From positions 496,001-560,000 of the forward strand of contig JAHBUY010000002.1 of NCBI GenBank assembly GCA_019637795.1: 64,000 nt of DNA. The letters are read 5' to 3'. The DNA is from a bacterium (GTDB lineage Bacteria > Desulfobacterota > Binatia > HRBIN30 > CADEER01). The position numbers and the translations under genes are program-made. The notes below the pieces were generated by a model. It was not told the origin of the DNA, searched no databases, and saw only the letters and a program-made list of their open reading frames with translations. Below are positions 21,011-34,280 of this stretch, piece after piece; positions within the stretch are counted from its first letter, which is position 1; each line of letters opens with the position of its first letter.

Positions 21011-21820
21011 CTACGAGGATGGCGTCAGCGCGGCCAGGGTCCGCATGATGCGGCTGTTGGCCCGCCGCAGGAGGCGGTCGAGCTGGCGGCGCTCCTCGTC
21101 GGCGAGGACGGCGGTGTCGAGCGCGCGCAGCTTGCGGCCGAGACGGCGCAGCAGGCGGGCCACCTCCGCCACCTCGCCGCGCGCCACCGGCTCGCCGGCC
21201 TGCTCGGAGCGGAAGCGCTGCACCGAGAGGCGGCGCGCCCGGGTGAGGCGCCACAGCGTCTGCTGCTTTTCCGGCGACTCGGCGCGCGCCAGCGAGATCA
21301 GGATCTCGCGCGACACCTCGGGCGCGGCGTGCACTTCCCGCTTGATGTCGTCCGGCAACCGGCGCAGCGCCAGGGTGTTGCTGACGTAGGGGCGGCTCTT
21401 GCCGATCAGCTCGGCCAGTGCTTCGTGCGTGTAGCCGTACTGGTCGATCAGCGCGCCCAGCCCCTCGGCCTCCTCGAGCGGCGAGAGATCCTCGCGCTGG
21501 ACGTTTTCGATGATCGCGATCTCGAGCGGGTCGTCGTCGCGCACCAGCGCCGGGATCATCGTCAGGCCCGCGAGCTGGGCGGCGCGAAAGCGCCGCTCTC
21601 CGGCCATGATCAGGTAGCCGTCGCCGTCGCGCTTGACGATCACCGGCTGCAGGATGCCGTGTTGCGCGATCGAAGCGGCGAGCTCGGCGAGCGGCTCGTC
21701 GGCGAAGTGTTTGCGCGGCTGCTCGGGATTGGCGTGCACCTTGTCCACCGCCAGCGCGGTCAGGGTGGTGCGGGTGCCTCGCAGGATCGTTCCGGCAGCC
21801 ACGGTGCGCGATGCGGCCAT
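21011..21820 (-). CDS. ParB/Spo0J-family protein (orphan paralogue)
   Basis: 269 residues. The N-terminal CTP-binding ParB domain has PEQPRKHF, HGILQPVIVKR, the GERRFRAAQLAG motif and ENVQREDLSPLEEA. A central HTH region (YGYTHEALAELIGKSRPYVSNTLALRRLP) follows, and the C-terminal part is longer and more basic than in the parAB-linked ParB. A second, canonical ParB lies at 57659-58513 next to parA, so this is a paralogue without its own ParA. It may be a nucleoid-occlusion (Noc-like) or other DNA-spreading protein, but that is inference. It lies downstream of atpE, separated from it by an intrinsic terminator. Confidence 0.88.
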   Translation of the reverse strand: MAASRTVAAGTILRGTRTTLTALAVDKVHANPEQPRKHFADEPLAELAASIAQHGILQPVIVKRDGDGYLIMAGERRFRAAQLAGLTMIPALVRDDDPLEIAIIENVQREDLSPLEEAEGLGALIDQYGYTHEALAELIGKSRPYVSNTLALRRLPDDIKREVHAAPEVSREILISLARAESPEKQQTLWRLTRARRLSVQRFRSEQAGEPVARGEVAEVARLLRRLGRKLRALDTAVLADEERRQLDRLLRRANSRIMRTLAALTPSS

Positions 21821-21883
21821 GCGCGCGGACCTTTAGCGCGCCGCGCTCGACCCGGACAAGCACGGCGGCGGCCCGGGAGGCAA

Positions 21884-21917
21884 AGAAAAAGGGGCGGGCG
21901 CTCAACGCTCCCGCCCC
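21884..21917 (-). terminator. Rho-independent terminator after atpE
   Basis: On the minus strand an 8-bp GC stem (GGGGCGGG at 21891-21898 paired with 21910-21917), a short loop, and then a T-rich run (complement of 21884-21890) follow the atpE stop by about 25 bases. It should end the hemL-atpZ-atpI-atpB-atpE transcript and insulate the downstream ParB-like gene. Confidence 0.8.
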
Positions 21918-21943
21918 CTGTGTCCGCGTCCGGACGGTGTGGC

Positions 21944-22261
21944 TCAGCCGATCTTGCCCTGCAGCAGGAAGCCGATCAGCAGGCCGTAGATCGCCAGGGC
22001 TTCCATGAAGGCGAGGCCGAGGACGAGCGGCGTGAACACCTTGTCGGCGGCGTTCGGATTGCGGCCGATCGACTCCATCGCCGCCGCCACCGCGCGCCCC
22101 TGGCCGAGGCCCGGGCCGATCGCCGCGACGCCGATCGCGATGCCGGCGCCGAGGGCGATCATGCCGTCGCCGCCGTGGCCCGCGCCCTCCTGCGCCAGCG
22201 CCATGCCCGGTCCGAACATGGCCAGCAGGAGCGTCCCAATCATCCACTTCACTTTGCGCAT
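21944..22261 (-). CDS. atpE: ATP synthase F0 subunit c with signal-like N-terminus
   Basis: 105 residues. The c-ring hairpin has helix 1 ending in GPGLGQG, the polar loop RNP at about 66-69 and the ion-binding Glu87 (AFMEALAIYGLL). Glu is followed by Ala-Leu and not Ser/Thr, so the Na+-binding signature is incomplete and proton coupling is more likely. An extra N-terminal stretch of about 23 residues (MRKVKWMIG...ALAQE) looks like a cleavable signal peptide. The ATG at 22261 has AAGGAGG upstream on the coding strand. Confidence 0.95.
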   Translation of the reverse strand: MRKVKWMIGTLLLAMFGPGMALAQEGAGHGGDGMIALGAGIAIGVAAIGPGLGQGRAVAAAMESIGRNPNAADKVFTPLVLGLAFMEALAIYGLLIGFLLQGKIG

Positions 22262-22371
22262 CGTTCGTTTCCTCCTTTCGATGCGAGACAACGGGTTCGC
22301 TCCCGGCCACGCCACCTCTATCATCCTCGCCACGCCTCGGCCTCGCGAACCCTGGGTTGACGGTACAGTGC

Positions 22372-22389
22372 GCGGGACGTCCGTCCCGC
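22372..22389. other. perfect stem-loop between atpB and atpE
   Basis: GCGGGAC, four bases, GTCCCGC form a perfect 7-bp stem just after the atpB stop in a 132-base gap. No T run follows, so it is more likely an mRNA-processing or stability element separating atpB from the much more strongly needed atpE than a terminator. Function is inferred. Confidence 0.5.
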
Positions 22390-22393
22390 TCGC

Positions 22394-23125
22394 TCAATGA
22401 TGCGCGTGCTCCTCGTCGTGGTCGCCGTGGCCGGCGGTCGCCAGCGAGACGTACACCATGCTGAGCACGGTGAAGACGAAGGCCTGGATCAGCACCACGA
22501 TGCTGCCCAGCAGGTAGAACGCGATCGGCACGATCAGCCGGGTGAGGTCGGTGAAGATGTCCAGCACCAGATGGTCGGCGAACATGTTCATCAGGAGACG
22601 CAGATTGAGCGTGAAGGGGCGGAGCAGGTTGTCGATGATCTCGAGCGGCATCATCAGGAAGAAGAGCCACCAGATGGGGCCGACGAAGTGCTTCAGGTAC
22701 GCGATCCCGTGCGCCTTGAAGCCGAAGTAGTTGTACATGACGAAGGACAGGATCCCGAGACCGAGCGTCGTGTTCACGTTCGACGTCGGCGGCGCGAAGC
22801 CGGGGATCAGGCCGATGGCGTTGTTGGCGAGGATGAACAGGAACAGCGCGCCGTAGAGCGGTACGTACTGCTTCGCGTTCGCCCCCAGGATGCCGGTGGC
22901 GAAGCTGGAGAACCACTCGACGTACATTTCCATCGCGTTGCGCGCCGTGAGCGTGCCATCGGGCACGGCGGCATCGCTCGCCCGGGCGATCTGTCGGCGC
23001 GCGGCGACCGCGGTGCCGACGAGCAGCGCCGTCACCAGTCCCGCGGTCACGACGTGATCCGGGAAGTGATTCACCACCGGGACGATCTGCATCCAGGTGA
23101 AGCCGTGTTCCGTTCCTGCTGACAT
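22394..23125 (-). CDS. atpB: ATP synthase F0 subunit a
   Basis: 243 residues with five to six membrane segments. The family signature in the fourth/fifth helices is present: NLLRPFTLNLRLLMNMFADH includes the essential Arg that faces the c-ring, and QAFVFTVLSMVYV is the last helix. A His/Asp-rich C-terminal tail (HGDHDEEHAHH) is an odd feature. The ATG at 23125 has AAGGGG upstream on the coding strand, overlapping the atpI stop region. Transcribed with atpI upstream and atpE downstream. Confidence 0.95.
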   Translation of the reverse strand: MSAGTEHGFTWMQIVPVVNHFPDHVVTAGLVTALLVGTAVAARRQIARASDAAVPDGTLTARNAMEMYVEWFSSFATGILGANAKQYVPLYGALFLFILANNAIGLIPGFAPPTSNVNTTLGLGILSFVMYNYFGFKAHGIAYLKHFVGPIWWLFFLMMPLEIIDNLLRPFTLNLRLLMNMFADHLVLDIFTDLTRLIVPIAFYLLGSIVVLIQAFVFTVLSMVYVSLATAGHGDHDEEHAHH

Positions 23126-23136
23126 GGAGAAACCCC

Positions 23137-23499
23137 TTACGGATGCGCCGGCGTCGGCGCGCGGAACGACGAGAGGGTGATGGCGACGAGCAGCACCGTG
23201 GCGCCGAGCGCGAACGCCAGAACATCGATCGGCAGCCGCCAGATGATCAAGGCCAGCACGCCGACGAAGAGCACGAACTTTCCCAGCATGATGCCGAGGA
23301 CGGCGCCCGGGCTGCCGGCGCGGTCCGGCGAGACCAGGCGCCCCACCAGCACGCCGAGCAACCGCAGGTTGGCCAGCATCACCAGCCCGCCGAGCAGGAC
23401 GCTGCCCGGCGCGAGCCAGCCGGTGAGGTAGGCGACGCACGCCACCGCGACGAGCAGCCCGAGATGCAGGCGCTCGATCTCCCGTAGCCGCGAGCTCAT
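23137..23499 (-). CDS. atpI: ATP synthase-associated membrane protein (AtpI-like)
   Basis: 120 residues with four hydrophobic segments (about 12-28, 32-48, 66-86, 90-110), the layout of the AtpI/subunit I family, which helps c-ring assembly and possibly Mg2+ supply. Sequence conservation is low, so the assignment leans on position directly upstream of atpB and on size. Its ATG overlaps the stop of the AtpZ-like gene (ATGA). Confidence 0.75.
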   Translation of the reverse strand: MSSRLREIERLHLGLLVAVACVAYLTGWLAPGSVLLGGLVMLANLRLLGVLVGRLVSPDRAGSPGAVLGIMLGKFVLFVGVLALIIWRLPIDVLAFALGATVLLVAITLSSFRAPTPAHP

Positions 23500-23723
23500 G
23501 GAATCCGGTCAGAGCTAGGCTTTTTGATGGCCCAAAGCAACAGCCGCATCGAGCCGTAGAAGCCGCCCAACGTGAACACGGTGGTGAACAGCGGCTCGGT
23601 GCCGAAGTAGCGGTCGGCGTACCAGCCGAGGATCATCCCGCCGACGATCGAGCCGGCGATCTGGAAGCCGAGGGCGAGAAAGCGACCGCCCTTGGCGAGC
23701 ATCTGGGGATCGAGCAACGGCAT
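23496..23723 (-). CDS. AtpZ/AtpI-type small F0 protein
   Basis: 75 residues. Two membrane helices with Gly-rich GFQIAGSIVGGMILGWYADRYFGTEP match the AtpZ/'F0F1 ATPase chaperone' (AtpQ-like) family, in which a conserved Gly and Asp pattern lines the hairpin. It likely works with AtpI in F0 assembly or divalent cation uptake. The ATG at 23723 is 37 bases downstream of the hemL stop, so it is probably co-transcribed with hemL. Confidence 0.8.
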   Translation of the reverse strand: MPLLDPQMLAKGGRFLALGFQIAGSIVGGMILGWYADRYFGTEPLFTTVFTLGGFYGSMRLLLWAIKKPSSDRIP

Positions 23724-23760
23724 CGTCGCGCCCCTGGCGGCGTCCTTGCCCCGCGGCCGA

Positions 23761-25044
23761 TCAGGCGATCGCCAGGGCCTGGTCGACGGCGGTGATGGTG
23801 GCGTCGACGTCCCCCTCGCTGTGGGCGAGCGAGAGGAACGCGGCCTCGAACTGGGAGGGCGGCAGATAGACGCCGCGCTCCAGCATCGCGGCGAAGAAGC
23901 GCCCGAAGGCGGCGGTGTCGGCGGCGCGCGCGTCCTCGGCGTTGGTGACACGGTCGACGCCGAAGAACAGGGTCCACATCGAGCCGACGCGCTGCACGCA
24001 GGCGCGCCGGCCGTGCCGCCGCAGTGCCGCCGTCAACCCCGCTTCGAGGCGCGCTCCCAGCGTCTCCAGGCGCTCGTAGACGCCGGGTCGGTCGAGCAAC
24101 TCGAGGGTCGCGAGTCCGGCGCTGACGGCGAGCGGATTCCCCGACAGGGTCCCGGCCTGGTAGACGCCGCCCACCGGCGCGAGCTGCTGCATCACGTCGC
24201 GCCGGCCGCCCACTGCCGCCAGCGGCAGACCACCGCCGATCACTTTGCCGAAACAGCTCAGGTCGGGTCGGAGGCCGAACGGCACCTGCACACCGCCCCA
24301 GGCGAGGCGGAAGCCGGTCATCACCTCGTCGATGATCAACAGCGCGCCGTGTCGCTCGGTGACGCGGCGCAACCCGTCGAGAAACCCCGCCGCCGGCGGC
24401 ACCAGGCCCATGTTGCCGACCACCGGCTCGACGATGACGGCGGCAATGGCGTCGCCCTCGGCGGCGAAGCGGGCCTCCACCTCCCCGAGGTCGTTGAAGC
24501 GCGCCACCAGCGTCAGGCTGGCGATCGCCTCGGGCACGCCGGCGCTGTCGGGGATGCCGAGCGTCATCGCCCCGGAGCCGGCGCGTACCAGCAGCGGATC
24601 GGCATGGCCGTGGTAGCAGCCATCGAACTTCACGATCTTCGGCCGGCCGGTGAACGCGCGGGCGAGGCGGATCGCGGTCATCGTCGCCTCCGTACCGGAG
24701 GACACCAACCGGACCTGCTCGACCGACGGCACCGCGTCGACGATCCGGCGCGCCAGCTCGATCTCGCGCGGCGTCGGGGCGCCGAAGCTCGTCCCCTGCT
24801 TCATCGCGTCGTGGATGGCGCGCAGCACCTGGTGATGGGCATGGCCGACGATCATCGGTCCCCACGAGCCCACGTAGTCTATGTAGGCGTTGCCGTCGGC
24901 GTCGGTGATCATCGCGCCGGCCGCGCGCTGGATGAACCGGGGCCGCCCACCCACCGCCTTCCAGGCGCGCACCGGACTGTTGACGCCGCCCGGAATGTAG
25001 GCGCTCGCCTGCTCGAACAGCTTCGCCGAGGTCTCGTCCTTCAT
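23761..25044 (-). CDS. hemL: glutamate-1-semialdehyde 2,1-aminomutase
   Basis: 427 residues, the normal length. It is a class III PLP aminotransferase; the Schiff-base lysine is Lys267 in FGKVIGGGLP. Other signatures are IPGGVNSPVRAW, SSGTEATMTA, FDGCYHGHAD and IIDEVMTGFR. It makes 5-aminolevulinate from glutamate-1-semialdehyde in the C5 tetrapyrrole pathway, so a glutamyl-tRNA reductase is expected elsewhere. It is the first gene of a leftward run into the F0 genes and divergent from dnaA. Confidence 0.97.
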   Translation of the reverse strand: MKDETSAKLFEQASAYIPGGVNSPVRAWKAVGGRPRFIQRAAGAMITDADGNAYIDYVGSWGPMIVGHAHHQVLRAIHDAMKQGTSFGAPTPREIELARRIVDAVPSVEQVRLVSSGTEATMTAIRLARAFTGRPKIVKFDGCYHGHADPLLVRAGSGAMTLGIPDSAGVPEAIASLTLVARFNDLGEVEARFAAEGDAIAAVIVEPVVGNMGLVPPAAGFLDGLRRVTERHGALLIIDEVMTGFRLAWGGVQVPFGLRPDLSCFGKVIGGGLPLAAVGGRRDVMQQLAPVGGVYQAGTLSGNPLAVSAGLATLELLDRPGVYERLETLGARLEAGLTAALRRHGRRACVQRVGSMWTLFFGVDRVTNAEDARAADTAAFGRFFAAMLERGVYLPPSQFEAAFLSLAHSEGDVDATITAVDQALAIA

Positions 25045-25381
25045 GCGCTGCAGCTAGTTGCCGCGCTCGCCGCGGTCAACAAATCGAGCCCGTGCGCTGC
25101 CGCCCCAACGCTCCCGAGGACCGCGGCGCGACGCTCCCGGCGCCCGCCGCGCGAGGTTACATTGCACGCATCAAATTCTTCTTGCTCGCTTTTTCGGAAC
25201 ACGTTAAAGCTCTGCGCCCCGCCGCCGGCGGGGTTCCCTTCTTTCTGACAGCAACGAGTCGTAAGCCGCTGGACAGCCTGTGGATAGCGCTGTGGAGAGC
25301 CTGCGCGCAGCTACGCTAACCCTGCGATTCATTGATGGCTTTCTTCTCTTCCCCACCTGTTGACAAGTTCCCGCTGGAGCT
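25045..25381. other. hemL-dnaA intergenic region with DnaA-box-like motifs
   Basis: 337 bases between divergent hemL and dnaA. Two DnaA-box-like 9-mers are seen on the minus strand: complement of TGTGGATAG at 25279-25287 (8/9 to TTATCCACA) and of TGTGGAGAG at 25291-25299 (7/9). The right-hand side is less GC-rich than its surroundings (25165-25205 and 25320-25370). The dnaA promoter should lie here, but no convincing -35/-10 pair was found. It may be one half of a bipartite origin or a DnaA autoregulation site. Confidence 0.45.
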
Positions 25382-26716
25382 ATGGAAAAAATCTGGCGTT
25401 CCGCCGTCGAGGCGATTGAGCCGCAGCTCACCGAACCGGATCTGCACGAGGTCGTCATGCGTCTGCGACCGGTGGCGATGCGTGGCGACTCGATGGTCGT
25501 CGAGGTCCCCAGCAAGCTGGCCGCTGACGTCGTCCGCGAGCGTTGTCTCGCCGATCTCGAGCGCGCGCTGGTCGAGAGCAGCAACGGCGCCCTGCGCTCC
25601 ATCGCGCTGACGATTCCCTATCTCGGGCAGCAGGAGCTGTTTCCGGCAGCGGCGCCACCGCAGAAGCCGAACCGGTCCGAGCCCCGGCGCACCGCGTTGC
25701 TGCCGAAGTACATCTTCGACAACTTCGTCGTCGGCGCCAGCAACCAGTTCGCCCATGCGGCATCGAAGGCGGTCGCCAACCAGCCCGGCGACCACTACAA
25801 CCCGCTCTTCATCTACGGCGGAGTCGGTCTCGGCAAGACCCACCTGGTGAATGCGATCGGCCATCAGGTGCTCGACCGCAACGAGAACGCGCGGGTGGTC
25901 TACCTGTCGTCGGAATCGTTCATGAACGAGCTCATCGCGGCGCTGCGGCGCGATCGCATGGACGAGTTCAAGGCGCGCTTCCGGCGTATCGACGTGCTGA
26001 TCGTCGACGACGTGCAGTTCCTGGCCGGGCGCGAGCGGACGCAGGAGGAGTTCTTCCACACCTTCAACTCGCTGTACGATGGCCACCACCAGATCGTCCT
26101 CACCTCGGACAAGTTCCCGAAGGAGATTCCCGACCTCGAGGAGCGGCTGCGCAATCGCTTCGAGTGGGGGTTGATCGCCGACATCCAGCCGCCGGACGTC
26201 GAGACCCGCATCGCGATCCTGGAGAAAAAGGCCGAGTTCGAGGGCATCGAGCTGCCGGCCGAGGTGGCCAACTTCCTCGCCAGCACCATCGACTCCAACG
26301 TCCGCGAGTTGGAGGGATCGTTGACCCGTTTGGGGGCGTTCGCCTCGCTGAACAAGTGCCCGATCACGGTCGACTTCGCTCGCGACGTGCTGCAGAGCGT
26401 GCTGCGCGAGCGGGTCGAACGGGCCATCACCATCGAGTCGATCCAGAAGGCGGTGTGCGACTTCTACCGCATCCGCCCCAACGACCTGCGCTCCAAGCGG
26501 CGCACCCGGACGATCGCCGTGCCGCGGCAGGTCGCGATGTATCTCTGTCGCCGCTACACCAACGCCTCGTTCCCGGTCATCGGCGACCGCTTCGGCGGCC
26601 GCGACCACTCCACGGTCATCCACGCGGCCCAGGTGATCGAACGCCGGTTGCGCGACGAACCCGGCTTCCGCGCCACGGTCGAGCGTCTCGAGCGGCTCTT
26701 GGAACGGCCGGGCTGA
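25382..26716 (+). CDS. dnaA: chromosomal replication initiator protein
   Basis: 444 residues. Domain I occupies about 1-85, a very short domain II linker follows, and domain III has Walker A GGVGLGKTH (146-154) and Walker B VLIVDDVQF. Domain IV ends with the DnaA-box-binding motif GGRDHSTVIHA. It assembles on oriC and opens it. The ATG at 25382 begins MEKIWRSAVEAI, a normal DnaA N-terminus, but the nearest purine-rich site (GGAG at 25376) is unusually close. Followed by a 270-base gap and dnaN. Confidence 0.97.
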   Translation: MEKIWRSAVEAIEPQLTEPDLHEVVMRLRPVAMRGDSMVVEVPSKLAADVVRERCLADLERALVESSNGALRSIALTIPYLGQQELFPAAAPPQKPNRSEPRRTALLPKYIFDNFVVGASNQFAHAASKAVANQPGDHYNPLFIYGGVGLGKTHLVNAIGHQVLDRNENARVVYLSSESFMNELIAALRRDRMDEFKARFRRIDVLIVDDVQFLAGRERTQEEFFHTFNSLYDGHHQIVLTSDKFPKEIPDLEERLRNRFEWGLIADIQPPDVETRIAILEKKAEFEGIELPAEVANFLASTIDSNVRELEGSLTRLGAFASLNKCPITVDFARDVLQSVLRERVERAITIESIQKAVCDFYRIRPNDLRSKRRTRTIAVPRQVAMYLCRRYTNASFPVIGDRFGGRDHSTVIHAAQVIERRLRDEPGFRATVERLERLLERPG

Positions 26717-26986
26717 AGTGCCATGACTAGCCCGTCGGTCCGTCGTTCGGGGCGCCCTGCCGTGTGCCCTGTGGACGACATGCGGAGACGCGGTGGAGTG
26801 GATGTGAGGCGGAACGGAACAAACGCGGTGGCGGCCCGGATTCCGCAGCCGTTCTCCGCAGCACTGATGTCGTCCCTGCCCTGTGGGACAAGGCTTTCCA
26901 CAGATCCACAGCCCCTACTACGTACTGGTTTTCTATTCTTACTAAATAAAGAAAGAAGAAGTGCGGCGACGCACGGGCGGTGAGCG
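26717..26986. other. candidate oriC: DnaA-box-like cluster and AT-rich tract before dnaN
   Basis: The 270-base dnaA-dnaN gap holds DnaA-box-like 9-mers: CTTTCCACA at 26894-26902 and AGATCCACA at 26902-26910 on the plus strand (7/9 each), and on the minus strand the complement of TGTGGACGA near 26770 (7/9). Directly after these comes the most AT-rich stretch of this part of the window, 26926-26960 (TTTTCTATTCTTACTAAATA and on), which could be the DNA-unwinding element. The dnaN promoter is probably also in this tract. The location is typical, but box quality is modest. Confidence 0.55.
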
Positions 26987-28093
26987 ATGGAATTCAGCAT
27001 TCAACGCAGTGAGCTGCTCGCAGGCCTCTATCTGACGCAGGGCATCGTCGAACGGCGGACGACCATCCCGATTCTCGGCAATGTGCTGGTCGAAGCGGCG
27101 GGCGACGGAATCCTCGTCGCTGCCACCGACCAGGAGATCGCGGTGCGGCGGCAATGCACCGCGGCGGTGAAGAAGAAGGGCACGATCACCGTCGGGGCGC
27201 GCAAGCTCTACGAGATGGTGCGCGAGATCCCGGAAGGCGAGGTGCGGATCCGCCAGCAGGACAACAACTGGATCGAGGTGTCGGCGGGGAAGTCGCGTTT
27301 CCGCGTCGTCGGACTCGACCCGCGCGAGTTCCCGGCGATGCCGGATCCGCCGGCCGACGCGCCGAGTATCCGGATCAGCGGCGACACGCTGACGCGGATG
27401 ATCGAGTACACGTTGTTCGCCGTGTCCGGGGACGAGACGCGGGTCAACCTGAACGGGATCCACGTCGAGGCGACCCCCGACGGCAGGCTGCGCTTCGTGG
27501 CGACCGACGGGCACCGCCTAGCGATGGTCACCCGATCGGTGGAGCACCTGGCGCTGGCCGGCGCCGTCACCATTCCGCGCAAGGCGGTGATGGAGCTGCG
27601 AAAGGTTCTGGAGAGCGGCGAGGATCTGATCGAGCTGATCGTCCAGGGTGGCGTGGCGCACGCCAGCCGCGGTCGGGTGCAGATGTCCATGCGCCTCGTC
27701 GAGGGCGAGTTCCCGGACTACAACCAGGTGATTCCGAAGAAGTCCGAGCGGATCGCCGTCGTCGACGCGACGGCGCTGCACGCGGCGCTGCGTCGCGTAT
27801 CGGTGGTGTCGAGCGAGCGGACCCGCGGCGTACGCCTTCAACTCGACAACCAGAAGCTCGAGCTCAGCACGATCAATCCCGACGTCGGCGAAGCGGCCGA
27901 GGAGATCGAGATCGAGTACGACGGCAGCCCGGTCGGGGTGGGGTTCAACGCCCGCTATCTGATCGACGTGCTCACCGTGCTGCCGTCCGACAAACGGATC
28001 GAGCTCGGCCTCAACGACGAGGTCAGTCCGGGGGTCATTCGCTCGGTTGAGGATGCAGATTACTGTTATATCGTGATGCCGATGCGGCTCTGA
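26987..28093 (+). CDS. dnaN: DNA polymerase III beta sliding clamp
   Basis: 368 residues, the normal length for the three-domain clamp. It begins MEFSIQRSELL, has the ATDGHRLA motif in the middle domain and ends with the conserved YCYIVMPMRL C-terminus (the clamp family ends in M-P-M/R-L). It encircles DNA and holds polymerase III. The ATG at 26987 has GGTGAG seven bases upstream. Confidence 0.97.
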   Translation: MEFSIQRSELLAGLYLTQGIVERRTTIPILGNVLVEAAGDGILVAATDQEIAVRRQCTAAVKKKGTITVGARKLYEMVREIPEGEVRIRQQDNNWIEVSAGKSRFRVVGLDPREFPAMPDPPADAPSIRISGDTLTRMIEYTLFAVSGDETRVNLNGIHVEATPDGRLRFVATDGHRLAMVTRSVEHLALAGAVTIPRKAVMELRKVLESGEDLIELIVQGGVAHASRGRVQMSMRLVEGEFPDYNQVIPKKSERIAVVDATALHAALRRVSVVSSERTRGVRLQLDNQKLELSTINPDVGEAAEEIEIEYDGSPVGVGFNARYLIDVLTVLPSDKRIELGLNDEVSPGVIRSVEDADYCYIVMPMRL

Positions 28094-30738
<2,645 letters not shown>

Positions 30739-30744
30739 TCTGCA

Positions 30745-30766
30745 GGGCGCCGGTCCGTCGGCGCCC
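30745..30766. other. perfect GC stem-loop after gyrB
   Basis: GGGCGCCG, six bases, CGGCGCCC form an 8-bp perfect stem six bases after the gyrB stop. No T run follows. It may slow or process the gyrB transcript before gyrA, which starts 95 bases later; a Rho-independent terminator is unlikely. Confidence 0.4.
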
Positions 30767-30860
30767 GTGGAGTCGAACGACGACGCCTGGGTTCAACGGC
30801 GCCGACACGACGGCGCCGACCCCGGGGGTCGGGCATGAACCGTAGGACGCAAGGAACAGC

Positions 30861-33326
<2,466 letters not shown>

Positions 33327-33336
33327 CGGCGGCGGA

Positions 33337-33744
33337 TCAGAACGCCGGCGTGACGGTCGTGACGGGCACCCCGCCCTCGACAGACGGGGCGTCCGTCGGC
33401 GTGGGAATCGGCGTGGCCGGCAGGCGCCAGAGGAGTTGGGTGTTGTCGACCCAGCCGACCAGGCCGGCTTCCGTGGTCACGTTGGCGAAGCCGCGGGTGA
33501 GGCTGAGCCGGGTGACCGGTTGGTGCAGGGTCAGGCGCGCCACGACGTCGGACGTGGCCGAGGGAAGCGTGTACATGACGACCCCGTCGGTCGCCGCGTA
33601 GTAGAGGTCGGCGCGCTCCACCTCCGGCGCCGGCATCGGCGCCGGCTCCTCCCCGAACCAGGAGTCCCAGGTCTCGGTGACCGTCGCACAGCCGGCGACC
33701 TGCAGCCCGATCGCGACCAGCATCAGCAGCCCTGCACGAACCAT
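33337..33744 (-). CDS. SH3-like lipoprotein
   Basis: 135 residues. Signal peptide with lipobox VAGC, modified Cys19. The mature part has a single bacterial SH3-like fold: ADLYYAATDGVVMYTLPS, VVARLTLHQPVTRL, and GFANVTTEAGLVGWVDNTQLL. Such domains often bind peptidoglycan or partner proteins in the periplasm. The C-terminus is Pro/Thr-rich. It is convergent with gyrA with only ten bases between the stops. The ATG at 33744 was chosen because it starts the signal peptide. Confidence 0.8.
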   Translation of the reverse strand: MVRAGLLMLVAIGLQVAGCATVTETWDSWFGEEPAPMPAPEVERADLYYAATDGVVMYTLPSATSDVVARLTLHQPVTRLSLTRGFANVTTEAGLVGWVDNTQLLWRLPATPIPTPTDAPSVEGGVPVTTVTPAF

Positions 33745-34280
33745 AGCTGGGCGCCCTAGCAGCTCCGGCGCGTCGATCGTACCCCCCGCGGCGACCTTCC
33801 TCGCGCCGGCCCACGAGCGCGCGGACGTGTCGTCCCGCCGCCGGTAGTGACGCGAAACGGAACCGCCGCGAAACGGAACCGGTCGGTGACGCATGACGGC
33901 GTCAGATGCCGTGTCGTGTCACTTCGCAGCGGGTCCGCCATCGATGATGCCGTGCGCGACACGGTGGCATCGGCTGTGCATCGTGTCCTCCCCGTGGGGG
34001 GACCAAGTCTGCGGTCGGGCACGCGCCCGAGCCCGTCGTTGCGCAACGCGAGCGGCCGCAGGCCGCAAGCGCAACCGCGCGCGCCGGGCCGAAACGCGCC
34101 GCGCCGCGTTCGTCGGCCGCGCCGCCGGGCGCAACGGCGATCCAGACAGCACGGCGTGCCGGACAACCTGGTCCGCGGCGCTGTGCTCGGCGCGATCATC
34201 GCTGCCGCGGTCTGGCTGCTGTTCGGGTCGCCGCCGATGTGACGGCGGCGGCGCGCGTCGGGTCGCCCGGGGCGGCCGGG
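33745..34280. other. 536-base gap with no clear gene
   Basis: Between the SH3 lipoprotein and the LOG gene no long frame has convincing coding character. A short direct repeat CGAAACGGAACCG occurs twice (33851-33863 and 33867-33879). The only possible product is a 28-codon hydrophobic frame at 34156-34242, listed separately. No tRNA, terminator or promoter could be supported. Confidence 0.6.
34156..34242 (+). CDS. possible 28-residue hydrophobic peptide
   Basis: A GTG at 34156 opens a frame encoding MPDNLVRGAVLGAIIAAAVW then LLFGSPPM and stop. It forms one membrane-spanning helix. There is no good ribosome site and the frame extends upstream as low-complexity arginine-rich sequence, so it may be chance. 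It has no recognisable family. Confidence 0.25.
   Translation: MPDNLVRGAVLGAIIAAAVWLLFGSPPM

Noticed and set aside
25050-25090. TTGACC with a weak TAGCTG 17 bases later, on the minus strand before hemL
   Set aside because: The -10 match is poor and the implied start would fall almost at the hemL ATG.
33851-33879. Two copies of CGAAACGGAACCG in tandem
   Set aside because: Only two short copies in a gap without other features; not enough for a regulatory or CRISPR call.
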